Below are positions 39,487 to 48,628 of a stretch of 64,000 nucleotides of DNA, piece by piece; within the stretch, counting starts at the first letter, position 1; each line of letters opens with the position of its first letter. Source of the stretch: Moraxella ovis (lineage in GTDB: Bacteria; Pseudomonadota; Gammaproteobacteria; Pseudomonadales; Moraxellaceae); assembly GCF_900453105.1 (NCBI RefSeq), contig NZ_UGPW01000001.1, positions 1,860,001 through 1,924,000 on the forward strand, written 5' to 3'. The position numbers and the translations under genes were made by a program. The notes beneath the pieces were generated by a model. It made no database searches. It had not been told where the DNA came from and saw only the letters and a program-made list of their open reading frames with translations.

Positions 39487-39972
39487 TTAATGAGATGAAA
39501 AGACGCTATGGCTGCCATCACGACCCAGCAACAGCACATCATATGGGTGCTTGACTCCTCGATACGCAGCACCGTCCATACCAGGTGAGCCAACCACCAT
39601 GCCTGGCACCGACAGACCCACCGCATCTGCTTTTATGTCAAGCAGTCGATTGATGTCCTCGGCAGGCACATGACCTTCAATCGCATAACCATCCACAAGT
39701 GCCGTGTGGCATGAGCGATGGTGAGGAGCGATGCCTTGTTCTTGCTGCTTTTTTTGGTTACCCGTGTTGTGAGCCTTAATCACAAAACCATGATTTTGCA
39801 TGTGCTTAATCCACTCATTACAGCAGCCGCAGCTGGGGTCTTTCCAAACTTCTACTGTCGTGGCGTGAGATGCTCTGGTGGTGAACAATCCTGTCAATAA
39901 CACAGACATCAAAACCGCCATCCCGATGCCAATCACAGCCACTGCTTTTACATTGATGCCAAATCGTTGCAT
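39487..39972 (-). CDS. exported DUF411 family metal-binding protein
   Basis: A 161-residue protein with an N-terminal signal or anchor (about residues 9-35) and a DUF411 domain. It begins with VEVWKDPSCGCCNEW (Cys48, Cys50, Cys51) and ends with a methionine-containing loop VPGMVVGSPGM. DUF411 proteins are often found with copper-resistance genes and are thought to bind copper in the periplasm. No other copper gene is near. The ATG at 39970-39972 follows AGGAG by 7 nt; longer in-frame starts lack a site. It has its own terminator and sits alone between the tRNA cluster and tuf copy 2. Confidence 0.8.
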   Translation of the reverse strand: MQRFGINVKAVAVIGIGMAVLMSVLLTGLFTTRASHATTVEVWKDPSCGCCNEWIKHMQNHGFVIKAHNTGNQKKQQEQGIAPHHRSCHTALVDGYAIEGHVPAEDINRLLDIKADAVGLSVPGMVVGSPGMDGAAYRGVKHPYDVLLLGRDGSHSVFSSH

Positions 39973-40191
39973 GAACACACTCCTAAAATAAAGACAACCC
40001 AAAAATTTGATAAGCCCCATTCAGACGCAGTGCTACAATCTGTCGCCTCTCTGTGCTTTACCAGCCGTTCGCATTTAAAGGCGGCTTTTGGCTCTATGAA
40101 CAATCTTGCTGGGCTTTTTTGAGTATTGTACACATTTTTCATTCAAAATGCACAAAATGCAACGAATTTTTTTGCTAAAATGACCCAAAGA
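39973..40191 (-). other. untranslated region upstream of the DUF411 gene, possibly structured RNA
   Basis: A -10-like TACAAT lies near 40125-40130 with no convincing -35. The next 150 bases contain several short inverted repeats (for example GCCG/CGGC around 40063-40085) and more G+C than the flanks. I see no gene. It may be a long leader, a small RNA or a dispersed repeat; no second copy was noticed in this window. Confidence 0.25.
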
Positions 40192-40227
40192 AAACAAAAA
40201 CCCCTTGAAGCCATTGACTTCAAGGGG
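40192..40227 (-). terminator. terminator of the tRNA cluster
   Basis: A 10-bp stem (CCCCTTGAAG and its complement) with a 7-nt loop is followed by TTTTTG on the minus strand, just past tRNA-Thr(GGT). Confidence 0.85.
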
Positions 40228-40235
40228 TATGAATA

Positions 40236-40310
<75 letters not shown>

Positions 40311-40322
40311 GAAACTGATATA

Positions 40323-40396
40323 TGGAGCGGGTGGCGGGAATCGAACCCGCACCATCAGCTTGGAAGGCTGAGGTTCTACCACTAAACTACACCCGC
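40323..40396 (-). tRNA. tRNA-Gly (TCC anticodon)
   Basis: 74 nt; acceptor GCGGGTG/CACCCGC, anticodon loop CTTCCAA, encoded CCA. Confidence 0.97.
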
Positions 40397-40425
40397 AGGG
40401 TAGTAAAAATAAGGTAGGGAAATAA

Positions 40426-40509
40426 TGGTGGTGGGGGAAGGATTCGAACCTTCGAAGCTTTCGCGACAGAGTTACAGTCTGTTGGGTTTGACCGCTCCCC
40501 AACCCCACC
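40426..40509 (-). tRNA. tRNA-Tyr (GTA anticodon)
   Basis: 84 nt with the long variable arm of bacterial tRNA-Tyr; acceptor GGTGGGG/CCCCACC, anticodon loop CTGTAAC, encoded CCA. Confidence 0.97.
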
Positions 40510-40591
40510 AATTGGTACAGGTGTATCTTTTACTGGTCTTTTAAAAGATTAAGCCCGATAAAAGAGCTTGACCTGAAAGATTTCTTAGGAG

Positions 40592-40667
<76 letters not shown>

Positions 40668-40688
40668 GGTATTTCCTAAGTGGTGCGT

Positions 40689-40716
40689 ATAATAACATAG
40701 ATTTCAGATTGTGCAA
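40689..40716 (-). promoter_or_regulatory. promoter of the tRNA cluster
   Basis: The -35 element TTGCAC (40711-40716) and the -10 element TATTAT (40689-40694) are separated by 16 bp and followed by the GC-containing stretch ACGCACC, of the kind seen in growth-rate-controlled promoters. The AT-rich DNA upstream (40717-40934) could act as an UP element and otherwise shows nothing I can name. Confidence 0.65.
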
Positions 40717-40934
40717 GTTATTTTTTTATTAATTTTTAAATTTTTATATAAATAACTGATTTTTATCATTTTATTTTTATATATTCTATTACCCTGGCCA
40801 TCATCAAATTTCTAGCTTTTATTGAACACCCTGCTCTATTTATCATATGTTATGGTTATTAGCAAAGGTAAAAAATCGTGTTATAAATAATCGCTTTTTA
40901 TAGCTAACCTAAATACTTTCATTAAGGATTCATC

Positions 40935-42141
40935 ATGAGAAAACCCCTTGCCTTGGCAGTATTGCTCAGACTGGGTCTGGCAAGCACCGCTCATTCTGCA
41001 CCCATCTTACAAGTCAATGGTGACTACAGTATTGCGCAGCGCAATCACGCCAAGCATGGCTTGAAATTGATGTCAAAGCTTTTGAAGACAACATTACACG
41101 CCTTCAGCAACAGCTTGGCGACAAGAGCCAGATTTGCGCCATCATGAAAGCAGACGCCTATGGTAATGGTATTGACCTGCTTATGCCTAGCATCATCAAA
41201 TTAGGTGTGCCTTGTGTTGGCATCGCCAGCAACGAAGAGACAAAAGTTGTCCGAGCTCATGGCTATCAAGTAAAATCGCCCGTGTACGCTTAGTCAGTGT
41301 AGAGGAAGTTCAGTCAGGACTTGATTATAACATCGAGGAGTTGGTTGGTGACTTAACACATGCCACAGCACTTGACAAACTGGCGCAAGAACACGGCAAA
41401 AACATTAAGGTGCACCTTGCCTTAAATTCAGGCGGCATGGACAGAAACGGCATTGACCCAGCCCATAAGCAAGGTCAAAAAGACGCGGTGGCAATCACCA
41501 AATTAAAAGGGCTTGATGTCGTTGCCATCATGACACACTATGCTGTGGAAGATGAGGATTATGTTCGTGAGCGTTTGGCGCTGTTTAAAGAACAAAGCTC
41601 GTGGCGTATCAAAAACACTAAGCTAGATCGTAGCAAACTCACCTTACACACCGCCAATTCATTCGCCACCATTGCTGTACCTGAAAGCCATCTTGACATG
41701 GTGCGTCCTGGCGGTCTTATCTACGGCGATACAATCGATGCCAAGCCTGCTTACAAGCCCATCATGAGCTTTAAGGCCAAAGTTGCCAGCGTGCAATTTT
41801 ATAAAGCCGGCACAAAAGTCGGTTATGATGGTACGCACGCGCTTACCCGTCATTCTTATTTGGTGAACCTGCCCTTTGGTTACTCGGACGGTTATCGTCG
41901 TGCCTTCACCAACAAAGGCGTGGTACTCATTGGCGGCAAACGTGCCAACGTACTAAGCAAAGTGTCAATGAACACAACCATGGTGGACGTAACCGACTAC
42001 GTTAACGATGTCAAAATCGGCGATGAAGTGGTCATCTACGGCTCGCAAGGCGAGGATAGAATTAGCCAAGCTGAAATTGAGGAAATCAATGATGCTCTAC
42101 TGGCGGATCTATACATGATTTGGGGGCAATTCAAATCCTAG
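40935..42141 (+). pseudogene. periplasmic broad-specificity amino acid racemase (Alr/BsrV-like), two frameshifts
   Basis: Three reading frames join into one racemase of about 400 codons. The first (from ATG 40935, after AAGGA) encodes a signal peptide ending near AHSAPILQ. The second carries AWLEIDVKAFEDNI and the PLP-lysine motif MKADAYGNGIDLL. The third carries KIARVRLVSVEEVQ through NSGGMDRNG, HTANSFAT, DMVRPGGLIYGDT, a GYSDGYRR segment and the end. Each switch looks like loss of one base, near 41052-41054 and near 41268-41272. Such enzymes make D-amino acids in the periplasm. Active-site segments are otherwise preserved, so decay is recent, or these are assembly errors. Confidence 0.8.
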
Positions 42142-42180
42142 ATTTATCAAAGCTGATTGATTCAAATAATTCAGAAAGTA

Positions 42181-42209
42181 AAAATCCCACCTTGTGTGGG
42201 ATTTTGTTT
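42181..42209. terminator. bidirectional terminator between the racemase pseudogene and trpE
   Basis: A perfect 10-bp stem (AAAATCCCAC and its complement) with a 5-nt loop. Confidence 0.8.
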
Positions 42210-42222
42210 ACCAAGAATTATG

Positions 42223-43728
42223 TTATACAGAAAGGCCTTCGCATGCCATTTCCACCGCCTTGACGATTGCCAATGCTTTTTTGTTGGTTTCGTCCCACTC
42301 TGCCACAGGGTCGGAGTCCGCCACCACGCCTGCCCCTGCTTGGATATGGACTTGTCCGTCTTTTAACACAGCAGTACGAATAGCAATGGCGGCATCCATG
42401 TTGCCCGCCCAGCCCAGATAGCCCACCGCCCCACCAAACACGCTACGGCGAACAGGCTCAACCTCATCGATGATTTGCATGGCTCGGATTTTGGGAGCTC
42501 CCGACAGCGTACCTGCTGGGAATGTCGCACAGAACACGTCCAGAGCGTCCTTATCAGCCGACACCACGCCTTCTACGTTGCTTGCGATGTGCATGACTTG
42601 CGAGTAGCGTTCAATAAACATCTTATCGGTTACCTTGACCGTGCCGATGTCGCATACCTTGCCGATGTCATTACGCCCTAAGTCAATGAGCATCAGATGT
42701 TCAGCGATTTCTTTTTGGTCGGAGAGTAGCTCGGCTTCTAGTGCCAAATCTTCTGCCATGTCCACGCCACGACGGCGAGTCCCTGCCAATGGTCGCACGG
42801 TAACTTTACGCTCATCGCCCACCGTCTCAATGCGAGAGAGAATCTCAGGCGACGCCCCCACGATGTGAAACGGTTCGTCATTGGCAAGCTCGCCTTGAAT
42901 GAGAAACAGATAAGGAGACGGATTTAGGTATCTCAACGCCCGATACACCGCGAGCGGGTCGCCACTGTACTCACCCGACAGGCGTTGGGCAGGGACAACT
43001 TGCATGACGTCCCCTGCCTTGATGTATTCCTTAATGCGGTTTACGTCCGTGCAGAATTTGTTTTGCCCTGTTTGCGAGACAAAATGCGGTAAGGGCTGTT
43101 TTTTGACGGTCAAATCAGGCTTGTGCGACAGCAAATTCTCAATAATATCAAGCTGTTTTACCGCTTTTTTGTAGCCGTCTTTGGCTTGTACGTCCGCATA
43201 GACCACGATAGATAGGGTATGTTCTAGGTTGTCAAATACCACGACAGACGATGATAGGGTCAGCCACATATCAGGCAGAGCCAACGGATTGGGCGAGTTT
43301 GACACACCAACAGTCGGCTCAATCACTCGTATCATGTCATAGCCAAAATAGCCCACGAGTCCGCCACTAAATGCAGGCAAATCGGGCATGACATCTTGGC
43401 TTGGGGTTTTGTACTCCGCCATAAAGGTGCGGATAAAATCAAAGGGGTCGGTGTCGTGCGTGGTCGTCTCGTCCTTGCGAGTGTCCTTTACCACCACTTT
43501 GTCGTCATGATACTGAATAGTAATGTCCGAACCCAGTCCAATCATGGAATATCTTGCCCAGCGTTCGCCCCCCACCACCGACTCAAACAAATAAGCGGAC
43601 GCAAAAAATTTACGCAGATTGGCAAACACCGACACAGGGGTGGCATCGTCCATTAGGCGTTTTTTGATAAGTGGAATGTGGGTATAGCCTTGCTCAGAAA
43701 GGGTGTAAAAATCGGATAAAGATAGCAT
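42223..43728 (-). CDS. trpE: anthranilate synthase component I
   Basis: Converts chorismate and ammonia from TrpG to anthranilate, the first step of tryptophan synthesis. It is 501 residues. VRPLAGTRRRG, LGRNDIGKV and LSGAPKIRAMQIIDE are the chorismate-binding motifs; PLAGT separates it from PabB. No trpG, trpD or trpC is near, so the trp genes are split. No leader peptide with Trp codons precedes it, so ribosome-mediated attenuation is unlikely. The ATG follows AGGAAAAAC. The gene has no GATC. Confidence 0.94.
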   Translation of the reverse strand: MLSLSDFYTLSEQGYTHIPLIKKRLMDDATPVSVFANLRKFFASAYLFESVVGGERWARYSMIGLGSDITIQYHDDKVVVKDTRKDETTTHDTDPFDFIRTFMAEYKTPSQDVMPDLPAFSGGLVGYFGYDMIRVIEPTVGVSNSPNPLALPDMWLTLSSSVVVFDNLEHTLSIVVYADVQAKDGYKKAVKQLDIIENLLSHKPDLTVKKQPLPHFVSQTGQNKFCTDVNRIKEYIKAGDVMQVVPAQRLSGEYSGDPLAVYRALRYLNPSPYLFLIQGELANDEPFHIVGASPEILSRIETVGDERKVTVRPLAGTRRRGVDMAEDLALEAELLSDQKEIAEHLMLIDLGRNDIGKVCDIGTVKVTDKMFIERYSQVMHIASNVEGVVSADKDALDVFCATFPAGTLSGAPKIRAMQIIDEVEPVRRSVFGGAVGYLGWAGNMDAAIAIRTAVLKDGQVHIQAGAGVVADSDPVAEWDETNKKALAIVKAVEMACEGLSV

Positions 43729-43796
43729 GTTTTTCCTAATTGTTATGTTAATTTTCTTATTTTATCACAAGTAACATGGCATGGTAATATCACCAT

Positions 43797-43828
43797 AAAA
43801 ATAAAAGCCTTGTCAAATGACAAGGCTT
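43797..43828 (-). terminator. ohr terminator
   Basis: A stem of about 10 bp (AAGCCTTGTC and its complement) followed by TTTTATTTTTA on the minus strand, between ohr and trpE. Confidence 0.8.
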
Positions 43829-43844
43829 AGGATGGCGAATAAAA

Positions 43845-44258
43845 CTATTGGATTTCTGATGACAATGTAATATCTACATTGCCTGCCACGGCTTTTGAAT
43901 ATGGGCAGACGTGGTGCGTTTTTTCGACAATACGAGTAAGCGTGTCAGCATCGATGTCGGTGTTTTTGGCGATGACATGGATATTGCCCGACAAAAAGAA
44001 ATTATCATCGCCTTCTTTGCTTAAGTTAATAGTGACTTGTACTTCACTGTCAAAGCTTGCGCCCTCTGCTTTTTTGACCAATCCCAGTGCGCCATCAAAA
44101 CACGCCCCGTAACCTACGGCAAACAGCTGTTCAGGGTTGACACCATCTTTGCCTGAGCCGGGGCTCACCAGATTAAAAGTAGTCGCGTTATCGCTTAAAC
44201 TGGCGGTACCGTTTCTGGCGCCAATGGCGGTGGCGGTGGTTGAGTAGATTTGAGCCAT
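43845..44258 (-). CDS. ohr: organic hydroperoxide resistance protein
   Basis: A small dithiol peroxidase (137 residues, OsmC fold) that reduces lipid and organic hydroperoxides. The two catalytic cysteines are Cys53 in GYGACFDGAL and Cys118 in HHVCPYSKA; the SPGSGKDGVNPEQLFA segment is typical of the Ohr branch rather than OsmC. The ATG follows AAGGAG by 6 nt. No OhrR-type regulator is adjacent. It has its own terminator and contains no GATC. Confidence 0.94.
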   Translation of the reverse strand: MAQIYSTTATAIGARNGTASLSDNATTFNLVSPGSGKDGVNPEQLFAVGYGACFDGALGLVKKAEGASFDSEVQVTINLSKEGDDNFFLSGNIHVIAKNTDIDADTLTRIVEKTHHVCPYSKAVAGNVDITLSSEIQ

Positions 44259-44389
44259 GTCATTCTCCTTTTTGGGTGTTTTTAGGTGCTCGTTATTGAC
44301 TCCATTGTAAAGATAAAATATGACAATTTCAAGAAAAACACCCGCGCCTTTACACGACTACCACAAAGCAGACAGCCACCATTGATCTA

Positions 44390-47284
44390 TCAATGAGCCT
44401 TCTCCCAATTCTCCCCCACACCAATCTCCACAACAAGTGGCACAGCAAATTCCACGTCCCAGCCTAAGCTTTTGGCGGTATCGGTCAGTACGTTTTGCAT
44501 GGCAGTTTTGATAAGCTCGCCTATCTCGTCCGCCTTATCGCTATCAACTTCAAATACCAATTCATCATGCACTTGTAGCAAAAGTTTGGCATGGTCTTTG
44601 GGTAGGATTTTATCCACGGCTATCATGGCAAGTTTGATGATTTCGGCGGCAGAGCCTTGTAGTGGGGCGTTAATGCTTGCCCGCTCCGCCCCTTGTCTTA
44701 TCATGGCGTTTGATGAATTGATGTCGGGAGCGTAGAGCTTACGTCCTAAAATGGTGGTAACATAGCCTGTTGATTTGGCGTAACTTTTGGTATTTTCCAT
44801 GTAGTCATGTATGGCAGGATAGCGGGCAAAATACCGCTTGATGTAGTCCTTTGCCACGCCATTTTCTACGCCCAATTGTTTGGCAAGCCCAAACACACCC
44901 ATGCCGTATAGTAGCCCAAAATTCACCGCCTTTGCTGAACGTCTCTCGTTTGGCGTTACGTCTGATAGCTCCTTACCCATAATCTCGGCAGCGGTGGCGG
45001 TGTGAATGTCTAGGTTGTTTTTAAAGGCATTAATCAAACTCTCATCGCCACTAAAATGAGCCATGAGCCGCAGCTCAATCTGCGAATAATCCGCCGCCAT
45101 AATCACACGCCCTGTCGGTGCGATAAAGGCTTCACGAATGAGTCGCCCTGTGTCGGTGCGAATGGGGATATTTTGTAGGTTGGAGTCTGATGACGACAGT
45201 CGCCCTGTACTCGTCAAGGCTTGGTGGTAGCTGGTATGCACTCGCCCCTGTTTGTCGGCAACTTTGGCAAGAGCGTCCGTATAGGTGCTTTTGAGCTTGG
45301 ACAGACTTCTGTGTTCTAGCACCACGTCCACAAGCGGGTGGTCAATCTTGGCAAGGGTCGCCTCAGACGTGGAATATTGCCCTGTTTTGGTTTTTTTACC
45401 GCCTGATATGCCTAATTTATCAAACAAAATCTCGCCAAGCTGTTTGGGGCTTGCCACGTTAAAGCTCTCGCCTGCCAGCTCAAACGCCTTTTGTTCTAAT
45501 TGACTGATTTGATTGTCAAAAGCAAGCGACAATTTACCCAAAAATTCGGTCTTTATCAAAATGCCGTCATGCTCCATTTGGGCTAAGATTTGGGCGGTGG
45601 GGATTTCTAATTTATGCAAAAGGCTATTGGCATTGGTATCTTTTTGCAAATAGTCATCAAACACACTAAACAAGCGATAAGTAATGTCCGCATCTTCACA
45701 CGCATAATCGCTCGCCTTATCCATGTCCACTTTATCAAAGCTAAGCTGTTTTGCTCCTTTACCTGCCACGTCTTCAAAGGTGGTGGTATTTACGCCCAGA
45801 TAGTGTCGTGCCAAATCGTCCATGTTATGCCGTGTCGCCACGCCATTGATGACATAACTGGCTAACATGGTATCCATATGCCAATTATTTAGCTCAATGC
45901 CATATTTTTTAAAAACATGACTGTCGTATTTAATGTGCTGTCCGATTTTGCCGATACTCTGATTTTCTAAAATGGGTTTTAACTCATTTAAAACAAAGTC
46001 CCTATCTAATTGATTATCAAGCAAAATATCAAAATCGCCCGTATGCCCCACAGGGATATAATAGCCTTCATAAGTAGCGGTGGCGATAGATACCCCAACC
46101 AACTCTGCCTTTTGCCAATCAATGCTGGTCGTCTCGGTATCAATGGCAAAATAAGGCACACTCTTTAATTTATCAATAAGCTTATGAAATTCATCAAGGC
46201 TATTTATGGTTTTATAAGTACCTTGTTTAATGGGTAAGGGTTTAACGGTTAATTCATCGCTGTTATCGGGCAAATTATCATCAAAAGGATTGTCTAATTC
46301 ATTATCGGCATTGTCATTATTAAATAAATCATCAGTAACAGGCAACTCCGCCATTTTTAATAACGCTAACTGCTCTGCCATTTCTTTTTTAAATTCTAAT
46401 GTCTTAAATAACTCATATAATGCTTTGGCACGTTTTATTTGTGTCTCTTTATTGTTGTCCAATTTTAATTCGTCAAATGAAATCGGCAGTTCTAGATTGG
46501 TAACAATCGTGGCAAGGGTGCGATTTAGAGGGATTTCGCCTTGATGTTCGTATATTTTTTGCCCAACCATCCCCTTAATGTTTGCCAAATTTGCCAAAAT
46601 GCCGTCAATGTCTCCATATTCGGTAAGTAGCTTGCTTGCCGTCTTCGCCCCAACCTTAGGAATGCCTGCAATACCATCCGATGAGTCGCCCATGAGCGTG
46701 AGATAATCGGCGATTTGGGTGTTGTGTACGCCAAATTTGTCAAATACGCCCTGTACGTCCGTGATTTTGTCCTTAAAACTGTCTTCCAAAATCACACAGT
46801 CATTAACCAGCTGTGCCATGTCCTTGTCGCCTGTGGAGATGACAACAGGGTAGCCTTGCATACAGGCGTTACGGGCAAGCGTGCCGATGATGTCGTCCGC
46901 TTCAAAACCGTCAATTTTGATGAGGGAAATGCCTAATTTTTCAATCATCTCATGAATATACGGAATCTGCACTCGCAAATCATCGTCCATCGGCGGACGG
47001 TGAGCCTTATAAGCGTCCGATAATTCGTGGCGAAAGGTGGGGGCTTTGGTATCAAAAGCGACCGCCATGTGGGTAGGCTTGTATTTTTTGATGAGCTTGC
47101 CCAAGGCATTTAGCACGCCACGAGTGGCATTGGTGGGCAAGCCGTCTTGGTTGGATAAAGGAGGCAAGCCGTGAAAACAGCGAAACAGATAATACGAGCC
47201 GTCCACGAGAATGACAGGTGGTTTGGATTTATCAATGGTGGACGTGTCAAAAGTGGCAAGGTTGGGGATGTCGGTGTAGGTCAT
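44390..47284 (-). CDS. polA: DNA polymerase I
   Basis: Repair and Okazaki-fragment polymerase of 964 residues with three domains. The 5' nuclease (about 1-305) includes VDGSYYLFRCFHGLP and GDSSDGIAGIPKVGAKTA. The 3'-5' exonuclease (about 360-560) keeps its acidic residues in FAIDTETTSID and CEDADITYRLF, so proofreading should be active. The polymerase domain (about 580-964) has motif A MAADYSQIELRLMAHFS, the O-helix RRSAKAVNFGLLYGM with the conserved Phe, and motif C LLQVHDELVFEVD. No GATC was found in 2.9 kb, where about eleven would be expected. Confidence 0.96.
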   Translation of the reverse strand: MTYTDIPNLATFDTSTIDKSKPPVILVDGSYYLFRCFHGLPPLSNQDGLPTNATRGVLNALGKLIKKYKPTHMAVAFDTKAPTFRHELSDAYKAHRPPMDDDLRVQIPYIHEMIEKLGISLIKIDGFEADDIIGTLARNACMQGYPVVISTGDKDMAQLVNDCVILEDSFKDKITDVQGVFDKFGVHNTQIADYLTLMGDSSDGIAGIPKVGAKTASKLLTEYGDIDGILANLANIKGMVGQKIYEHQGEIPLNRTLATIVTNLELPISFDELKLDNNKETQIKRAKALYELFKTLEFKKEMAEQLALLKMAELPVTDDLFNNDNADNELDNPFDDNLPDNSDELTVKPLPIKQGTYKTINSLDEFHKLIDKLKSVPYFAIDTETTSIDWQKAELVGVSIATATYEGYYIPVGHTGDFDILLDNQLDRDFVLNELKPILENQSIGKIGQHIKYDSHVFKKYGIELNNWHMDTMLASYVINGVATRHNMDDLARHYLGVNTTTFEDVAGKGAKQLSFDKVDMDKASDYACEDADITYRLFSVFDDYLQKDTNANSLLHKLEIPTAQILAQMEHDGILIKTEFLGKLSLAFDNQISQLEQKAFELAGESFNVASPKQLGEILFDKLGISGGKKTKTGQYSTSEATLAKIDHPLVDVVLEHRSLSKLKSTYTDALAKVADKQGRVHTSYHQALTSTGRLSSSDSNLQNIPIRTDTGRLIREAFIAPTGRVIMAADYSQIELRLMAHFSGDESLINAFKNNLDIHTATAAEIMGKELSDVTPNERRSAKAVNFGLLYGMGVFGLAKQLGVENGVAKDYIKRYFARYPAIHDYMENTKSYAKSTGYVTTILGRKLYAPDINSSNAMIRQGAERASINAPLQGSAAEIIKLAMIAVDKILPKDHAKLLLQVHDELVFEVDSDKADEIGELIKTAMQNVLTDTAKSLGWDVEFAVPLVVEIGVGENWEKAH

Positions 47285-47356
47285 GATTTTAATAACTTTT
47301 TTGATATAAAATTTGAACTATTATACCCAAAAAAGTAAAATTAGGAAAATTTCCCC

Positions 47357-47383
47357 ATAAAAAAGCCCTGATGCTCAGGGCTT
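47357..47383 (-). terminator. terminator of the small lipoprotein gene
   Basis: A perfect 9-bp stem (AAGCCCTGA and its complement) with a 3-nt loop is followed by six T's on the minus strand. Confidence 0.85.
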
Positions 47384-47394
47384 AGGTTTACCGT

Positions 47395-47682
47395 TTAGTC
47401 ATATTCGGTGCATTCCACGTCTTCATCACGGCAAAACATTTCATGGTGCTTGGCTTGGCATTGTTTGAGTACATCTAGGCGAGCCTTGCCACGACTGGTG
47501 TTTTCGGCGCGGTAAGTTTCGGTAAAGGCTTTGACTTTGCAGACATGAACACTGTCTTTATTTTCTTTGACAAGCACAGGCACGCCAACAGGTACAGGCA
47601 CGACAACCGCCCCTGTATTTGGTGCATCAATGGGCGCAACACAGGCAGATAAAAAAAGGCATGGCAAGAGCAATCGGCGCAA
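47395..47682 (-). CDS. small hypothetical lipoprotein, start uncertain
   Basis: A 95-residue reading from TTG 47682 gives MRRLLLPCLFLSAC, a plausible lipoprotein signal with the lipobox LSAC, then a short Pro/Val-rich segment and a C-terminal part with four cysteines (HVCKV, KQCQ, MFCRDEDVECTEYD). No ribosome site precedes the TTG. An ATG at 47693-47695 (MKTCIAPIALAMPF) is out of frame, but would join the same protein if the A7 tract at 47651-47657 were one base shorter. I cannot tell which is real. No homologue is recognised. Confidence 0.5.
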   Translation of the reverse strand: MRRLLLPCLFLSACVAPIDAPNTGAVVVPVPVGVPVLVKENKDSVHVCKVKAFTETYRAENTSRGKARLDVLKQCQAKHHEMFCRDEDVECTEYD

Positions 47683-47800
47683 TACAAGTTTTCATAGCAC
47701 CAACCTACAAATAGAACAAAAAATAATACCCTAAAAATTGTAAAGTATTATACAAAGACAATATAACGTAAATTTTTGGAATATGTAACAAATTATAAAA

Positions 47801-48616
47801 TTAATCAGCCTTCAAAAGATACAAACAAAAAGACGCCACCGCCTCAAAACTTGACTCACGCTTTAATGCTGTCTTCTTATCAAGCTTGGTTTTATAAGTG
47901 TAAGGGGTCATGTCAATCAGATCAATCAAACTTTGATTATCCAGAACCATCGGATTGTCGATTTGCCATTCATCCACCAGTTTGAATTCTGGCGCAAGCT
48001 CATCGATGAACTTGGTCGGCTGGTGCGGATTTACCGTATCAAACAGTCTTTCGCGCATGGCATATAGGTGCTGTGGTGCAGGTGTCGCCATCAGGAGATG
48101 ACCGCCAGATTTCAACACTCTTAACAGTTCTTTTTTTGGCAACGGGCTAAAAAAGCTCGTGCACACATCCACACTGTCATCTGCCACAGGCAACACCGAA
48201 CCTGTACCCACCACCCAAGTGATGTTCTTGTTAACATCCTGATTTTTGTAAGTTTTTGACGCAGTGATGATGGCGGTCTTAGCGATGTCTAGGCCGATGA
48301 CTTGTGCGCCCTGCTCTGCCAGAACACTCGTGTAATAGCCTTCGCCGCAGCCGACATCCAACATGGTTTTTGGGGAGATCTCGCTGACAACTTGACCGAT
48401 TTTATCGCGTAATGGTGCATAGAATCCATTGGCTAAGAAACGCTTGCGAGCCTGAACCGAGACAGCCGTATCGCCCGCACTGCGGCTGTTCTTGTGCTGA
48501 ACGACATGCAGATTGACGTAGCCATCTTTGGCGACATCGTAGCTATGTCGATTCTGACAGCTGTAAGTTCTACCATCTAAGATCAGATCGGTATAGCAAA
48601 TGGGGCAAGTTAGCAT
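47801..48616 (-). CDS. rlmA: 23S rRNA (guanine-N1)-methyltransferase, RlmA type
   Basis: Methylates N1 of G745 of 23S rRNA using S-adenosylmethionine. It is 271 residues. An N-terminal zinc-binding domain uses Cys4, Cys7, Cys20 and His24 (MLTCPICYTD, YSCQNRHSYD), then a Rossmann methyltransferase domain with MLDVGCGEGYYTSVLAEQGA. It follows dedA by 12 bp and is probably cotranscribed. A second, truncated copy of its first 40 codons lies at 49374-49511. It is rich in GATC, unlike the genes on both sides of the dedA-rlmA pair. Confidence 0.9.
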   Translation of the reverse strand: MLTCPICYTDLILDGRTYSCQNRHSYDVAKDGYVNLHVVQHKNSRSAGDTAVSVQARKRFLANGFYAPLRDKIGQVVSEISPKTMLDVGCGEGYYTSVLAEQGAQVIGLDIAKTAIITASKTYKNQDVNKNITWVVGTGSVLPVADDSVDVCTSFFSPLPKKELLRVLKSGGHLLMATPAPQHLYAMRERLFDTVNPHQPTKFIDELAPEFKLVDEWQIDNPMVLDNQSLIDLIDMTPYTYKTKLDKKTALKRESSFEAVASFCLYLLKAD

Positions 48617-48628
48617 AAGTGTTTGATG

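Noticed and set aside
39948..40142. 64-codon minus-strand frame upstream of DUF411
   Set aside because: It overlaps the DUF411 start in another frame, has no ribosome site, and the sequence looks like non-coding structured DNA.
43729..43796. Possible trp leader peptide and attenuator before trpE
   Set aside because: The only short frame starting with ATG in this gap has no tryptophan codons, and the only strong hairpin (43797-43828) belongs to ohr termination upstream.
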